Shown here: positions 33,125 to 44,765 of the stretch, in pieces
Layout: the number at the start of each line of letters is the position of its first letter
Position numbering within the stretch: position 1 is the stretch's first letter
Notes under the pieces: model-generated
What the model saw: the letters and a program-made list of their open reading frames with translations, nothing else
Told to the model about the DNA's origin: nothing
Database searches by the model: none
Position numbers and translations under genes: made by a program
Origin: Reticulascus tulasneorum
Taxonomy: Eukaryota > Ascomycota > Sordariomycetes > Glomerellales > Reticulascaceae
NCBI GenBank assembly: GCA_001557505.1
Contig: LSAX01000001.1
Location: 248,001-312,000 of the forward strand
DNA length: 64,000 nucleotides
Direction of reading: 5' to 3'

Positions 33125-35544
33125 CTACTTCTTCTGGTTAGTGTGCGATGAGCCCGTGCCTGATGAGGCTGCACCATGTCCCCGGCTTCCTGTCGCACCG
33201 CGCGCAACTGGAGGGGGTAGTCTGGGTCCAACCATCGGCGGCCTGGAGAGAAAGTCGTCCCTTGCCTTCTCGTTCATGCCACCCAAACTTTCCATCAAAT
33301 CAGTGCTCGGGAGGTAGAGCCTAAGCTGGTTCGGCAGGTCCCCAGGGATACCATTTCTCAACAAGTTATCCGTGAACTTCTCGAGCTCCGTTAGGATCAG
33401 CGGAGGTATCCCGCACCATGTCAGGTATATTCTCTCGATATTGCGGCAGTTGTTTGACGTGTACTCCGCGTTTTGCATCAGCTTATGCTGAGGGGCTGTG
33501 AGGAGGTCGGAGACGTAGTGGCCCTTCTTGATCATCCTGTCCACCCATACATCCAGGAGGCGCCGCGTCTCGGAGCCGGTGGGGTGCTTCTTGTTCGCGA
33601 TGGGGAAATTCTTGACGACCACGTCGTAGGCATCTGGCGTCATCCAGACGTCCTCGTAAATTTTGACCTCGGCTTTGTTGTTCGTTACCCCACTCAAGAA
33701 CTCGTAACCGTAAGGGTTTGGGTCGTAGAGGAGGTAGTGGCGATATATTTTCTCGTCACGAATCTTCGCCAATGTGGTCATGATGCTATAATCCACGACG
33801 TTGAGTAGCTCCCACCCTCTGATATTCCAGGCCTTTTCCGTTAGCAGCGTGATACCATGCATCCCGTCAAGCTTCGTGCGAGTGGAGATGTATCCGTCCA
33901 AGTCGCTAACTATTCCGGACATGACCTCACATCGCGCCGACGTTAGCCCACTCTGTCCGGGATGTGTATAGTGAGGTGACGGTCTCTTGCCGTTCGACAC
34001 ATTTCTGTATGGCATAGAAGGGCCGGCGAACCGCGTGACAGCGTAGTCATCAAAGGTCCCGATCGATTCCGCCCAGCCAAACTTTGCGCATAGGAGGTCG
34101 ATGCAAAACGTTTGTTGCGTCGCCCCGTGGCGAACCCAGAGAATTGGATGGCCCCAGAACATGTGGTTCCTGCCTTTCTCCATGTTGAATGTGCCTGATT
34201 CGCGGTGTACGTCGTTGGCAACCAACGTCACCTGGTCGGCATTGCAGACGTAGACATTCAGCTCCTCGATATCGTCGCAAAAGGCTGCCCGTCCGGGTTA
34301 GCATTGAGCCTAGCCACGATAATTTCAGGGACTACTCACGGGCGATCAGGCGCTGGATAAGGGGTTTCAAGTGCCAGTAGAACCAGTCACCCGAGTCCCA
34401 TGCCAGCACTTTCAGCGCCAAGTCCTTCTTCGCCGCGAGGCCCGAGCCCATAGTTGTAAACACCGTCTCGCCCGTCCAGTGGCTTCTCGCAAACGCAGTG
34501 TTACTCATGATGCAGCGCTGGCGAGTGCCGCCGGGTCCCATACCCGGCCCGTATGTTGAGACTCCCCTGCCCGTGTACGTACCCATCATGAACTTCGTGG
34601 CGATAATCTTGAGCAGGAGGACGGCCCGGTAGAAATGCTTGTAGGCTTGGCATCGGGGGTAGTGAGCCGGCCAGTCTTTAGTCTGGCACTCCTTGCTGCA
34701 GTAGCGACGTCTCATGATAGGAAAGAACGGGACAGCGCAGCCGCCGCATTTCATCAGTGTGATGCCCTCGGAACGGTTCTCCACCTTCTTGCAATAGCCG
34801 CACTTATGCAGACCCATGTTCTCCTTGAGGCTGTTTTCTGGCTTGTTCTTGAGCTTATGGTGGCTTGTTAGTGGACACTCCTCGTCTCGCCTGCCCTGCC
34901 CTACCCAGCCCACGTAACGAAGCCACCTCGCTCTGCTCGACACATCGAGGTTCACATCAGCTGGCATCTTGAGGTGGATTGAGAGATTGAACAGCATCTG
35001 CAGAAAGGAAGCCCGGATGCTTTTGGGATTTGTCTTGTCCTCCAGTGCAAACGCCCAGCGTGCCACCCACCAGATGTTGACAGCGTTGATGTCTTTGGAC
35101 TGGAGGGCGATTTTCTCGAGGCTGGAGTTTGCGAACGGCCACAACGCCTGGATAAATTTCTCATCATATAGCATCTGCTTCTGCGGAGTATTGCAGCAGC
35201 GGTAATCTTCGTCGGGGGAAGGCATGTTGTCGAAGAGCATGTCGAGGGGGTCGCCTTCTTCCCAGTCATAGCGCTTGCTGCGGTCAAGATTGGATGGTGC
35301 TTCCGACTGCCAGATGTAGTAGTCAAGCTCTTGTGCCAATTTTAGATCCGGGGGAGTCAGAGTGGTGCCATCTGGTGACTGCTGTGATCTGTTTAGTGAA
35401 CGTACACATGGGATATGGCGAAACATGTTGGGAAAGGGGACCACGTACCAAGAACCCTCCCAAGCTGGTTATCCGCTGGAGGTGGTTGCGATCGGCCAGC
35501 ACGAGGCCGGATTTCGCTCTCGGTTCTGTAGAGTGGATCGACAT
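33125..35544 (-). CDS. MYND-type zinc-finger protein
   Basis: Three exons on the minus strand, 35544-35449, 35381-34340 and 34284-33125, give 765 aa. Exon 1 encodes MSIHSTEPRAKSGLVLADRN and joins to QSPDGTTLTPPDLKLAQELD. A complete MYND finger lies at about residues 226-276: CGYC, then CGGC, then YCSKEC and H-x3-C (CGGCAVPFFPIMRRRYC). MYND fingers bind proline-rich peptides and recruit chromatin or adaptor complexes. I see no SET domain, so this is not a SMYD methyltransferase. The rest has no recognised domain, and the C-terminus is Gly/Ser-rich and ends in HTNQKK. The two introns (67 and 55 bp) are canonical. An ATG at 35444 inside intron 1 would give a false start. The target is unknown. 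Confidence 0.83.
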
Positions 35545-36182
35545 AGTGAGAATTGTCCTTTCTCTGATGGAACAAAATGAGGTTTTGAGCAGCTCAATAT
35601 GAAATGACGCGTTGTGCGTTGCTGTGGAAGCAAGTTCGAGATGATGGTCGCAGCTGTCGCGAGATACAGAATCGAGTATTCGGGCCTAGGAAAAGTGAGA
35701 CCGCGATGCGAAGTTCACTTTTTACTCAAGAGCATGCCGAAAAAAAATACTCGAATCTTTGCACAAATGTTCAGCTGGTGGTGTGTTGGGTTTGATAGCT
35801 TGTAGTCTGTCACCGGGTCCTCACCCTCATCTCATCACATTGTCAGGCAGGGCTTCAATGCAGTATGTTGTTTGTGCACCTGCTCGTTCCCTAGACACAA
35901 GTACTGACATCAAAGTTGATGTCTGAGTCTGCTCAAGGTAGATAATTCTGATGCTCCCAGGTCTTACGAAAAAGGAGCAAGCACGTAGAATGCACAAGCG
36001 GCTAATCCAAAGCCGAAAGTATCACACGACAAGAGATTCACTGGAGCGCAAGAGGAGAGTAAAACCCAGCAAATTTGAGTTTATTTGGGATTAAATATCA
36101 TGATACTCACTCATGATCCGGTTGGCCTTTTGCAATGAATGACGGGCAATGCTGAGATTCAATCTTACATAAATATCATGTC
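35545..36182. other. Intergenic, no gene recognised
   Basis: This is about 640 bp holding the promoter of the MYND gene (reading left) and the 3' end of the next minus-strand gene. Nothing else is supported. Confidence 0.4.
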
Positions 36183-37229
36183 CTAGTGGCATGGTAGGCT
36201 TTCGTCATCAACTGGTCGGCATGGAGGAGTCCACCAACTACCTTCATTCTCACCCATGCCCTCGAACATATAAGGTTCAGGTTCAGGTTCCGGTTCTGGC
36301 TCTGAATCTTCTTCTGATCCCTCGTCGGGATGCCAAAGCTGGTGCCAGAAGTATGCTAGAGACTTCTTGTAGTCCTCGTCGTCGTCTGCCTCTTGAGTTA
36401 CCGTATCCGCTGGTTCAATGTCCACCTGGTCCTTGAGAATATACTCATCTATCCAGTCTACCCATATGTCGATCCAGTAGTTTGGAGGCATTTCGGCGAA
36501 TACAAGATACTTGCGCTCCAGCATTCGATGATAGCAGGCGATTACAGCCCGATATATGAGTGGGGACTGGCTCAAGGTCCAGTTCCATCTGCGGCCGTAC
36601 GAAAGCTGTTGACAACGCCATGTTTCAGCCTGCAGCATAAACCGAAGAATAATATCCTTGAGCGTCCATCCCTTCTTCTCAGCTTCTGTCGGCCGCAAGG
36701 CATCGTGATGATACCCGTGGGCAGCAGCATGGCTTAGGTTGGTCTTGAGCCAATTGAATGCGTCTACAGCACAGTCAAGGTAGCTGTCAAAGTACGTCTC
36801 TTTGAGCTCCAGCATAACGAAGTCTTGCAGATACTCCGTCATGATGACCTTGACAACTGGAGAAGTCGCAAAGGCCATCAGAGTGCAGAGGCTGAAGCCG
36901 TCAAGATCTCTGGACAACTTTTTCATGGCTATCTCAATCTTGTCATGGATGAATGTGAGACTGATGGCTGGAAGGCGATGGCACATGGTCTGTCTGAAGT
37001 CTTGATCTACCCAGAGACAACTCTTGTGACCGCAGCTAGATATACCACACCATCTCCACGAAGAGTCGGGCACGCCGGCGGTACGATAGAAGCATTGTAG
37101 CCGGCGATTGGCTTGGATGTTGAATCTTGTGTATGACCGTATTGTGTATCGCTGCTTCGGCGTAGGGTTTGTATCCCAGGGCTCGAGCGGCGGGTGTCTC
37201 CTCACAGTTCTGGCAATTAGGGTCGCCAT
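36183..37229 (-). CDS. Uncharacterised protein with acidic C-terminal tail
   Basis: One exon, 348 aa, no domain recognised. The N-terminal half has paired cysteines and tryptophans (SSWRWCGISSCGHKSCLW). The middle is helical and rich in aromatic residues (ETYFDSYLDCAVDAFNWL, PPNYWIDIWVDWIDEYIL). The tail is acidic with a Glu-Pro dipeptide run (SEPEPEPEPEPYM), encoded by a short imperfect repeat near 36270-36300. There is no signal peptide. The coding sense is supported by its length without stops and varied composition, but expression is unproven. It looks like one of the lineage-restricted proteins that accumulate in accessory regions. Confidence 0.6.
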   Translation of the reverse strand: MATLIARTVRRHPPLEPWDTNPTPKQRYTIRSYTRFNIQANRRLQCFYRTAGVPDSSWRWCGISSCGHKSCLWVDQDFRQTMCHRLPAISLTFIHDKIEIAMKKLSRDLDGFSLCTLMAFATSPVVKVIMTEYLQDFVMLELKETYFDSYLDCAVDAFNWLKTNLSHAAAHGYHHDALRPTEAEKKGWTLKDIILRFMLQAETWRCQQLSYGRRWNWTLSQSPLIYRAVIACYHRMLERKYLVFAEMPPNYWIDIWVDWIDEYILKDQVDIEPADTVTQEADDDEDYKKSLAYFWHQLWHPDEGSEEDSEPEPEPEPEPYMFEGMGENEGSWWTPPCRPVDDESLPCH

Positions 37230-37743
37230 GATCCTCCCTGGTGCTCAATCAAGAGTGTTCTGAAAGATGAGGCCCCTGGTTGATTACTTGGGGTTGAAGA
37301 AAGCGCATACGATAAGCAGGCTTTACCACGGATGGATGCAATGTCGAGAGCACCTAATAGCATCTATCAATGGTTAAGAGTCTCGCTGGGATAGATGGGA
37401 GAACTTTCAAGTCAAGAGAAGCAGCCCATCTCTACTTAATGTCGACTCGCTGCATTGAGGACAGCGTCTATGTGCTCTAGAACAAAGTGGCCTAGCCATG
37501 GAAGTTCTGCATCGTTCTACTATAGTGGAGCACAAAGGCTTGTTCGTTGCTGTCACAGCACTTTGTTTCAATACATGACTGCCACTAGACCTGTGAGAAC
37601 AAAGAGTATGATACACAACGTTATTCTGAATATGAAATATACACATCAGATAAAGTAGCAAAAGCATATGCAATTGTCAGCGGCGATCTTAAAGATAGCT
37701 TGCAACGTGACCATGAACCGAAGCTCGAACAGCACACTATCAA
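37230..37743. other. Intergenic, no gene recognised
   Basis: This is about 510 bp between two minus-strand genes. Nothing beyond a promoter and a 3' UTR is expected, and no motif is claimed. Confidence 0.4.
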
Positions 37744-39519
37744 TCATGGCTCGAATCTTTTGACTCTCACCTTCAGCCCACCTTTGGGCCGTAGAAGTGG
37801 ACTTGGATTCACCAGTACGATCTTTGTCTCATCCTCAACTGCTTCAAACTCGAACTTGCTTAGAATCTCGATCATGACAGCCTTGAACTCAATTAATGAG
37901 AACACCCTTCCGATACACATGCGAGGGCCTAAAAAGAACGCCGCGAAAGCTTGAGGCGTCGCTGCCTCTCCTTCCAGATGATCCCAGCGGTCTGGATTAA
38001 ACTCGTCCGCGTCCTCGCCCCAGATGCGGGGATGGCGGTGAATCACTACCGGCATCAACATGACTGTGGTGCCTTTCGGGATGGTCAAGCCGCTGATGTG
38101 TATGTCATGAACAGCCTCCCTCGGAGAAGAGATCGCGGGGCAATAGACTCGAAGAATCTCCTTGGAAAAGTTATTCAGATACGGAAGACTTTCAATATCT
38201 GCGTAGCTTAGCTCGGCACTGTTCTTCGAGAGCCCAAGAACTTCTGTTCTCAGTCTCTTCTGGATATCCGGGTACAACGTCAGAACGTGAGTAGCCCAAA
38301 CTAGCGAACTGGCCGTCGTTTCGTGGCCGGCGGCCATGAGATTCAGAACATGGCCTAGGATATCGTCCTCTGTCCAAGGGTCATTAGTCGCGCGCGAAGC
38401 TTCGATCATGTAAGTGAGTAGGTCTATGCGGCTGTTGGTAAAATCGGTGATTTTCTCTTCAGCAGTCACGTCCTTGATTCGCTGGCGGACGATCTTTCGA
38501 AGCTCCGCACGGACGAGAGCGTTGGCACTTTTGAACCGACGATTCTCCTCAATAGGAAGATGCCGAATAGCGGGAAAGAAGCTGTTGATTGCCACTAGCA
38601 GCTGGCCTATCAGCGGCGGGTCAAAGACTGCGTGATAGGCCTTGTGGAATGCGGATGTGGATTCGAGGTTCTGAAGGTCGACTCCTAGTGCTGCAACGCC
38701 AATGATATCAAGAGTCAAGCTCGAGTATGTCGACACACCTATGCGCGAACATTGATCAATACGCACGGTCAGTGCTAATCACAACAGTAGAGCCAACTGA
38801 CATTCCACAATTCCCCCCTCAGTTTCAATGACCTTATCGAAGTAAGTAGAGAGCTGCGCTGCCTTATCTTGGAAGACAGGTATAAGCTTTGTCAGGTTGC
38901 CCAACGCAAACGGGCCTGATGCAATTTGATTAATATCCAATCTTTGCTACGCAGCAACTGATTACACCTACCCGACAGAAGTTTTCTCTGTGACTTGTGT
39001 TCATCGCCCTCGGCAAACACCAAGCCCTTCCCGACAATTGGTTCGATCATGCGAGCGTAGAATGCAGGCTTCACGAAGGAATAAGACCTCACTTGAAGAA
39101 TCTCCTTGAAGGTAGCCAGATTGCTGACCAGGAGGCTCTCGGAATTCCCAGCTCCCATGTAGCGGATGAACGGCTCGTCTGGCCATTGTCGCATCCAGGA
39201 GAGATACGGCTCATTTGGATCCCCCGTGCGAAATTGATTAAGAGCCTGTCCGATGAGAAAGTGATGGTCCTGAGTAGCATGAATTGTTAATTGCAGCCAC
39301 ATAGCAAAATGAGAGGTGCCACACCTTTGGACCCGGTATGTGTCTTAGTGAAGAAAAGTAGTATGGGAAGATAAACAGTCGGTATATCTTGAAGGCAGCG
39401 TAGTGAAGCACAAACAGTCCTAGTAGAGTTGCAAACGAGCCATAGGCGAACAATTCCTCCAACTGGGTGTATGCAGCAGTCTCAAGCGCAGCCGCAGCAG
39501 CGCAGAGCCAGAAGTCCAT
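37744..39519 (-). CDS. Cytochrome P450 monooxygenase
   Basis: Four exons on the minus strand, 39519-39325, 39269-38972, 38915-38802 and 38738-37744, give 533 aa. An N-terminal membrane anchor (about residues 24-50: AYGSFATLLGLFVLHYAAFK) precedes the proline hinge RHIPGPK. All P450 hallmarks are present: I-helix AGHETTAS at about 339, E-x-x-R (EILR, about 396-399), FNPDRW at about 449 and the heme loop FFLGPRMCIGR with Cys at about 477. It should be an active ER-bound enzyme that needs NADPH-P450 reductase. Overall style resembles fungal CYP4/CYP52-like or secondary-metabolism P450s, but the substrate cannot be told from sequence. It lies 5 kb from the SDR, methyltransferase, oxygenase and transporter run, which makes a shared pathway possible. 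Confidence 0.93.
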
Positions 39520-40152
39520 TGCGGGCTCGAATTGGAATCACCGATGAACAAGGTTTCAGCCAGCTCTGCTGCTTTTGGAGGGGCAGCGCATCGTCCTCTT
39601 TATTCTTTCTTTCATCGCGCCCGGCAAAGAGGCCAGCATGACGCGGGACACCAACACCTAGCAAAGCTCATTCTTCAACAGGGTTGAACGGAAGCCATTC
39701 GGCGCCACTCGGTCGCACTGAAGATGCAGCTGTTCTGTCAGCATCTCACCGACCACATAAACTGCTTGGTAATTTGGGGTTTATGCCGCCTAGGGCGACA
39801 TGCGGGGTGGTAAGGTGGATATTCCCTGGGTGGCGTGTTGTCGTCAAATGGGAGAATGCAGGGGGGGTTTCAAGCAGCCTTGAGCCTGAGGCGGCTGATT
39901 GATTGGGTGGTTTTTGACTTCATGAACTACCTTACCTTATACGGTAGTACGAAAGCGATGTGTATTTTTAAATCCTCTTATCTAGGTACTCAAGGAACCA
40001 TTTAAAAAGCAAGTCACCATTGTCACATGAAAAACATGATTAATTTGGGTAGAGTCTCGGCGTGTAAAATGCCTACCTAATTAGGAGATCTTCCCCCGAG
40101 TTGCCTGGTTGCCCAAATGTACCCTCGCAATTGACTGTAAACTGTATGAGCA
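39520..40152. other. Intergenic, no gene recognised
   Basis: This is about 630 bp with the P450 promoter on the left. TACCTTA/TAGGTA words occur near 39930-39990. No gene is supported. Confidence 0.4.
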
Positions 40153-40815
40153 CTACCAGCTCACTGATACTTGTTTCTCCCAAAAGAAAAAGTCGAAGAA
40201 CCGTTCAAGACCTTCTCTGACAGAATCGATGGTGCCCTCCATATTTCTGCTTCTTTTGTAGTGACAGGCGCCGTGAGGTATATGTTCTTTGCAACTGTCC
40301 TCGAATCGATACTGATACCAAAATGAGTCAGGGAGGTTGATGTAACATTCAAGAATATGAAGATACGACTTCATTCTTGACCAGCCCTGAGTTGCTTTGT
40401 TCCAAGGCTCACCGAACCGGACTCTCAAATGCGGGAAATTGGTTACTAATGCCCGATCGATGGCTTCCACGAATCTTATGCGATCAATGACGGCCTGGGC
40501 GCGGTATCGACTGGATGGATCAGCGGTACATGCCAGATCGAGCACCGATTCTTCCTGAATGTCCTTATCCTCTGTCATTACAGGCTCCTCTAGAGCCAGC
40601 AGCCAAGGTCGGTGACTTGTGAGGTCTTTGTTTTCGGAATCCTGATGTGAAGCCCAATACAGTTCATACACGGCATCTTGGACCTCAGTAGAGTAGAAGA
40701 ACGCTCTGAAGAGAGGCCTCGAAATTTGGAGCGCGTCGGCAACACGGCTCATACCGTTGGCTACTTCAACGTCTATGTTGTGGTCAAGCTGTACAGACTC
40801 GCCCGGGGCTGCCAT
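40153..40815 (-). CDS. Uncharacterised protein
   Basis: One exon, 220 aa, no recognised domain, signal peptide or membrane segment. It begins MAAPGESVQLDHNIDVEVAN and is a mixed, mostly helical protein with several Trp and Tyr residues (PHLRVRFGEPWNKATQGWSR, LPDSFWYQYRFEDSCKEH). The length without a stop and the normal start suggest a real gene, but it could be a lineage-specific orphan or a truncated remnant. Its neighbours are a P450 and a membrane protein on the same strand; no functional link is visible. Confidence 0.5.
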   Translation of the reverse strand: MAAPGESVQLDHNIDVEVANGMSRVADALQISRPLFRAFFYSTEVQDAVYELYWASHQDSENKDLTSHRPWLLALEEPVMTEDKDIQEESVLDLACTADPSSRYRAQAVIDRIRFVEAIDRALVTNFPHLRVRFGEPWNKATQGWSRMKSYLHILECYINLPDSFWYQYRFEDSCKEHIPHGACHYKRSRNMEGTIDSVREGLERFFDFFFWEKQVSVSW

Positions 40816-41440
40816 GCTGTCGTTTAATGGGAAGAAATAACTGGAGGAAGTGAAATTATGAGTTGCGAGATTGGTAGATTAGTCTGAGAGATGACGATGA
40901 CGGACAGTTGAAAACCAGGACTACTAGTATGAGTGCATTTCTATAGTCACTATACTCGAGATAATCCCTTTGTGCAGCTCCACGACAGAAGTAGCAGAGA
41001 GTAGATAATAGCCTCATTGTACGACCATCTGAAGCCAACAATTTATTTGTCCATTGAGAAAGAGTTACGAACAACGGAATTGACAAATTTTGACAAGCTT
41101 GTGCAGTTGTAATAAGACAAAGGTGTTTGGGAGGTCTTTGATCTATTTAAAGCACAGCAAGAAATCCTATCTTGTGATCACATTAGGCCATGTCTCATGA
41201 TCAAGTGTTTCATGGACGCAGCACTGTAATCACGGCCTTGTGCCGGCTGATTTGTATCATTGCTACGAGAGGGGACAGATTTGAAAGTACATGGGGAGGG
41301 ATATTGTTTTGACTTCCGTGACAGCTTTGATACTGGTGACCGCTATCTCAAGCTTTATCGAGCTTCTAAAAGTTCGTCACCCCGACCTCATGGTTCCTGT
41401 AACCGTGTTCCCGCCCGACGGCGTAACTGTCCTGTATTGC
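40816..41440. other. Intergenic, no gene recognised
   Basis: This is about 625 bp with no supportable gene. Confidence 0.4.
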
Positions 41441-42649
41441 CTAAACCCATCCTTTCGCCTCGGCTGACAACAGTGCCACGAGCATCGGGACCTTGTCACC
41501 GAAGATTGCGTAAAATTCAACTGCGAATACGAAGGCGAAAAACAGAAACGTAAATATGTTGAGGAAGAAGAACTTGATGTAGACCTTCACCACCCGAGCA
41601 AACACCTCGCCGTTGAACGTCTTCCACGATCCAAAGGTCGTCATATTGCGCAGAATATAACTGCAGTACGACTGTTGCGGGGAGCGATCGATGCGTCCGC
41701 CAAAGGTGCGGTCAAAAGGCACCACCGCCTCATCCGATACAGGCAGAAGCGAGGCTTCTACGCGGACAAGGGCGATCATGGCTGGAATGACCATGAAGAA
41801 CAGAGACGAAAGTCCAAAAGCAATAGGAAGGAGAGCCAGGACGATGGACATCGCCGCGTTCCCACCAGATGATGCCTGCCTGGTTGCGGCCCAGCGGGCG
41901 GTAGTAGCACTGCCGACGATGCATGCTGCCACCGTAATGTTCAGTCGAATGGTGGGAAGAACCAGGTGTCTAGACCAGACTCCGGGCACAAAGCGTTTCC
42001 AGCCAGCGCTGTGGTGCTCGACGGCATTGCCTGACTTCTCTGACTTGCTCTGGCCGCGGTTCTTGATTGACGGATTTGCGCGGATGATCGCGTGGGTCCA
42101 CGCGCAACGGAAGGGACTGGAAGCGAGCAGCGTAATCAAATCGGCAACATGCCGTCGACCACCGCGGAATCCAAGTGCATGGACGAAAATGACATCAAAA
42201 AGCCAGAGTGCGATGCCGTAACCGATGTAGGCCATGAAGCCGCGGAAGAGAGATCTGAAGCCGCCAATCGATCGAAGGTGTCGGCTGGTCGATCGCAGAC
42301 TGCTGGTAATTCTAGCGGAGCCTACGGCAACCGGGGCGCCCGTCTTCTCCTCGTCGATGTCGGCACCGCTGAGCAGCCCATCTCTCTCAAACCCCTCAGA
42401 AGATTCGGGGCTGGGGCCGGTATGTTCGATGATGGCCAGATTTCCGATGACAAAACGGATCGCATATTCGACACCGACAGTGGCGACGAGGAAGGAGAGT
42501 GCAGTGACAGACAGCACGACCAATGTCACGAGGGAGCCGAGCCGCTCCTGTATCTCCTTCAGGACCTGGGTGGAATCCGCATCTGGGCGGGTTTGCCTGG
42601 CGACTTCGATACCCCGCCTGACGAGATGGCCAGCAATAGAGTCGTGCAT
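41441..42649 (-). CDS. Polytopic membrane protein (fungal family often labelled ubiquitin carrier protein)
   Basis: One exon, 402 aa from the chosen ATG at 42649 (MHDSIAGHLVRRGIEVARQT). I count five or six hydrophobic spans: LGSLVTLVVLSVTALSFLVA near residue 40, then segments around GFMAYIGYGIALWLFDVIFV, HLVLPTIRLNITVAACIVGS and SIVLALLPIAFGLSSLFFMV, and a C-terminal span FFFLNIFTFLFFAFVFAVEF. Similar fungal proteins often carry the database label 'ubiquitin carrier protein', which the sequence does not support: I see no UBC fold. The frame is open upstream to 43084, but that extension (Cys- and Trp-rich, then Pro/Ser-rich) looks like untranslated leader. The function is unknown. Confidence 0.78.
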   Translation of the reverse strand: MHDSIAGHLVRRGIEVARQTRPDADSTQVLKEIQERLGSLVTLVVLSVTALSFLVATVGVEYAIRFVIGNLAIIEHTGPSPESSEGFERDGLLSGADIDEEKTGAPVAVGSARITSSLRSTSRHLRSIGGFRSLFRGFMAYIGYGIALWLFDVIFVHALGFRGGRRHVADLITLLASSPFRCAWTHAIIRANPSIKNRGQSKSEKSGNAVEHHSAGWKRFVPGVWSRHLVLPTIRLNITVAACIVGSATTARWAATRQASSGGNAAMSIVLALLPIAFGLSSLFFMVIPAMIALVRVEASLLPVSDEAVVPFDRTFGGRIDRSPQQSYCSYILRNMTTFGSWKTFNGEVFARVVKVYIKFFFLNIFTFLFFAFVFAVEFYAIFGDKVPMLVALLSAEAKGWV

Positions 42650-44765
42650 TTTTGTGGTATTGCCACCGAAAGAGCTGTTGATGCTTTGATTGAAATCTAG
42701 GGTGTTTGTAGATGGAAGAGTGGAGGGATGGTTGAAGGTAGATGAAGTGAGTGAGATTAGGGGGATTGGACCGGAATGGGAGACGAGGAATGGGCTGAGT
42801 GAGGGGGGGATATTATTACGCGGAACAGGCGGAGCCTGGCCTGGCATGTTGGTGGCGCAGTGAATCACTGTTGGATGCATGTAGGCCACAGCTGTTGGCC
42901 CAGTCGTCGAAACGCCTAACAGAAACGGCCCAATTAACACCGCCCCAATCCTGCGACCAATTGAGGGTTCGCAAAGGAACCAAAACCAACAATTAATTAC
43001 ACCAACACAACACAGGTGGAGTTGGTCAACGTGGCTTCGGCATCTGCCATCTCTTCTCGGTCGTCGCTGATACTCGCGCTGCACTGAGAAATTCGTGTTG
43101 GTTGTTCACGTCTTGAGCATACCTACTAACCCTCCTGGCAAGCCCAACAGCCCCATGAGCCACACAAATCACCACCTATCTCGATCCACCAGCTCTCACC
43201 CGGTCTCGTAAATCCACAGCTCTTTTAACGTTGCTCAATAATCCCGGTTCGAGTAGGCATATGCATGCAATAGAGCAGTGATTTAATGAAAATGTGGTGA
43301 CTCATAAACTCTTAGCCATTGTAGTCCGTACTTTGGTCAATTCTGCTGGCTGGCGCTCGAAAACCATTGTTTCAGCCAGATCTTGCCGCCTATCCAATCT
43401 GCGATGAGTGAGCCAAGCAGGCCAGTATGCCATAATACATGGGTACGAAAGCTAAAGTCTATTCTTACTCTCGTGCGCACTAGCCTTAATCTCCGTCCAT
43501 CATGTGGCTGAATATATTTGGTCCCTTCTCACACTCTCTGGATTCTTTCAGCTTCCACTTGTGCAAGCTGGCCACACGCCCGGGATTGAGAGTGAGAGGT
43601 GGCCATTCCAAACGGCGCACCACACTGTCTGGTTTCTGTTGCTACGCGTACAACGCAATTCACTTTGTTGAGGCCTCGGAGGAGCGCCGTTGGTGTTCGG
43701 CGTTCACCATCACCTAGCGGTGCAAACAGAAAAGATTCTGGAGGACTGGGCTGAGAATCCTCAATTGCGAGGTGCAACACCAGCATTTCTCAATCAGAGA
43801 AGATGAGAACCTGTGATGCTTTGGTATCTGGGGTGGACTCGGAGAGGAACCAAAAACCAACAGGGAAGCAGAAAATATGCATGCCACAGTTCGGCCAGTG
43901 TTACCAATGCACCGCCTAGAGACCGCAAGTGAGTTCATCAGTGATAGTTAACCCGCGCGATTATCATCAAAGTCGCTTCTTTATAATTCAATCGCTTTGC
44001 AGGATGTCGCTCCGATATGTTGCTAATCCGCACATACGGGGACACCTGAGCCTGTCGCCCTGTTCTCGATATCCCAAAAATTGTCTTGGACCACTTTGTG
44101 ACAATACCAACTTCATCTAATGACTTATAGAAACAACTTGGCATTCTGAAGTTGGCACGCTGGCAGCAGTTTGTGACTACGTGCGATGCAGCACTTGGCG
44201 ACTATTGGAGGGAGCAACCTTGGGGCTCTCCAGTTTTTAAAAGGCACTGCAGTATTCTTGAGAGAATCTTGCCTATATGAGTATTGTTGCTGTTTACATT
44301 GCGTTGTCCTTAGTTGCCGTAAACTGCCAGTTTGGGTTGGGTTCGGCTTCTTTGTTGCTGCCATTGACCTCCCGGACTGGGAACGGCACAAAATAGTTAA
44401 TTAGACACGATTTTGCTCCTAATCACGCGATCACCAGGGTAACATGGCCTTGAACTCTACAGGTCCACATCCTTTAGTCTGCACTCGCAGGAGGTTTAGC
44501 GGCATCGAGGCACTCGGTGATAACACAGCGATAGAAAGCACGTCACTAGTTCGAAAGAAGACGTCACCCCACCTATTGATTTGCAATCAATCACCACATC
44601 TCGCACGACATATCTCCCATCAATCACTGCAAGTCGAGCACAACAGTATATCAACTGACTGGCCTTCCACATTCGTCGCTCATTCACCTGGTTTGAATCT
44701 TTTACTACACAAGCTACCATTGCATCCTGTAATTCATCTAGTTGGTAAACTAGCATACACTTACC
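42650..44765. promoter_or_regulatory. Divergent intergenic region, no gene recognised
   Basis: This is about 2.1 kb between divergent genes, so it must hold two promoters. Short frames at 43502-43786 and 44186-44404 have no features. The DNA shows no transposon ends that I can recognise. Confidence 0.4.

Noticed and set aside
35382..35448. Start of the MYND protein at 35444
   Set aside because: That ATG lies in an intron bounded by GTACGT and CACAG; exon 1 at 35449-35544 fits the family.
42650..43084. N-terminal extension of the membrane protein to 43084
   Set aside because: Low-complexity, tryptophan/cysteine-rich and Pro/Ser-rich; the ATG at 42649 opens the conserved part.
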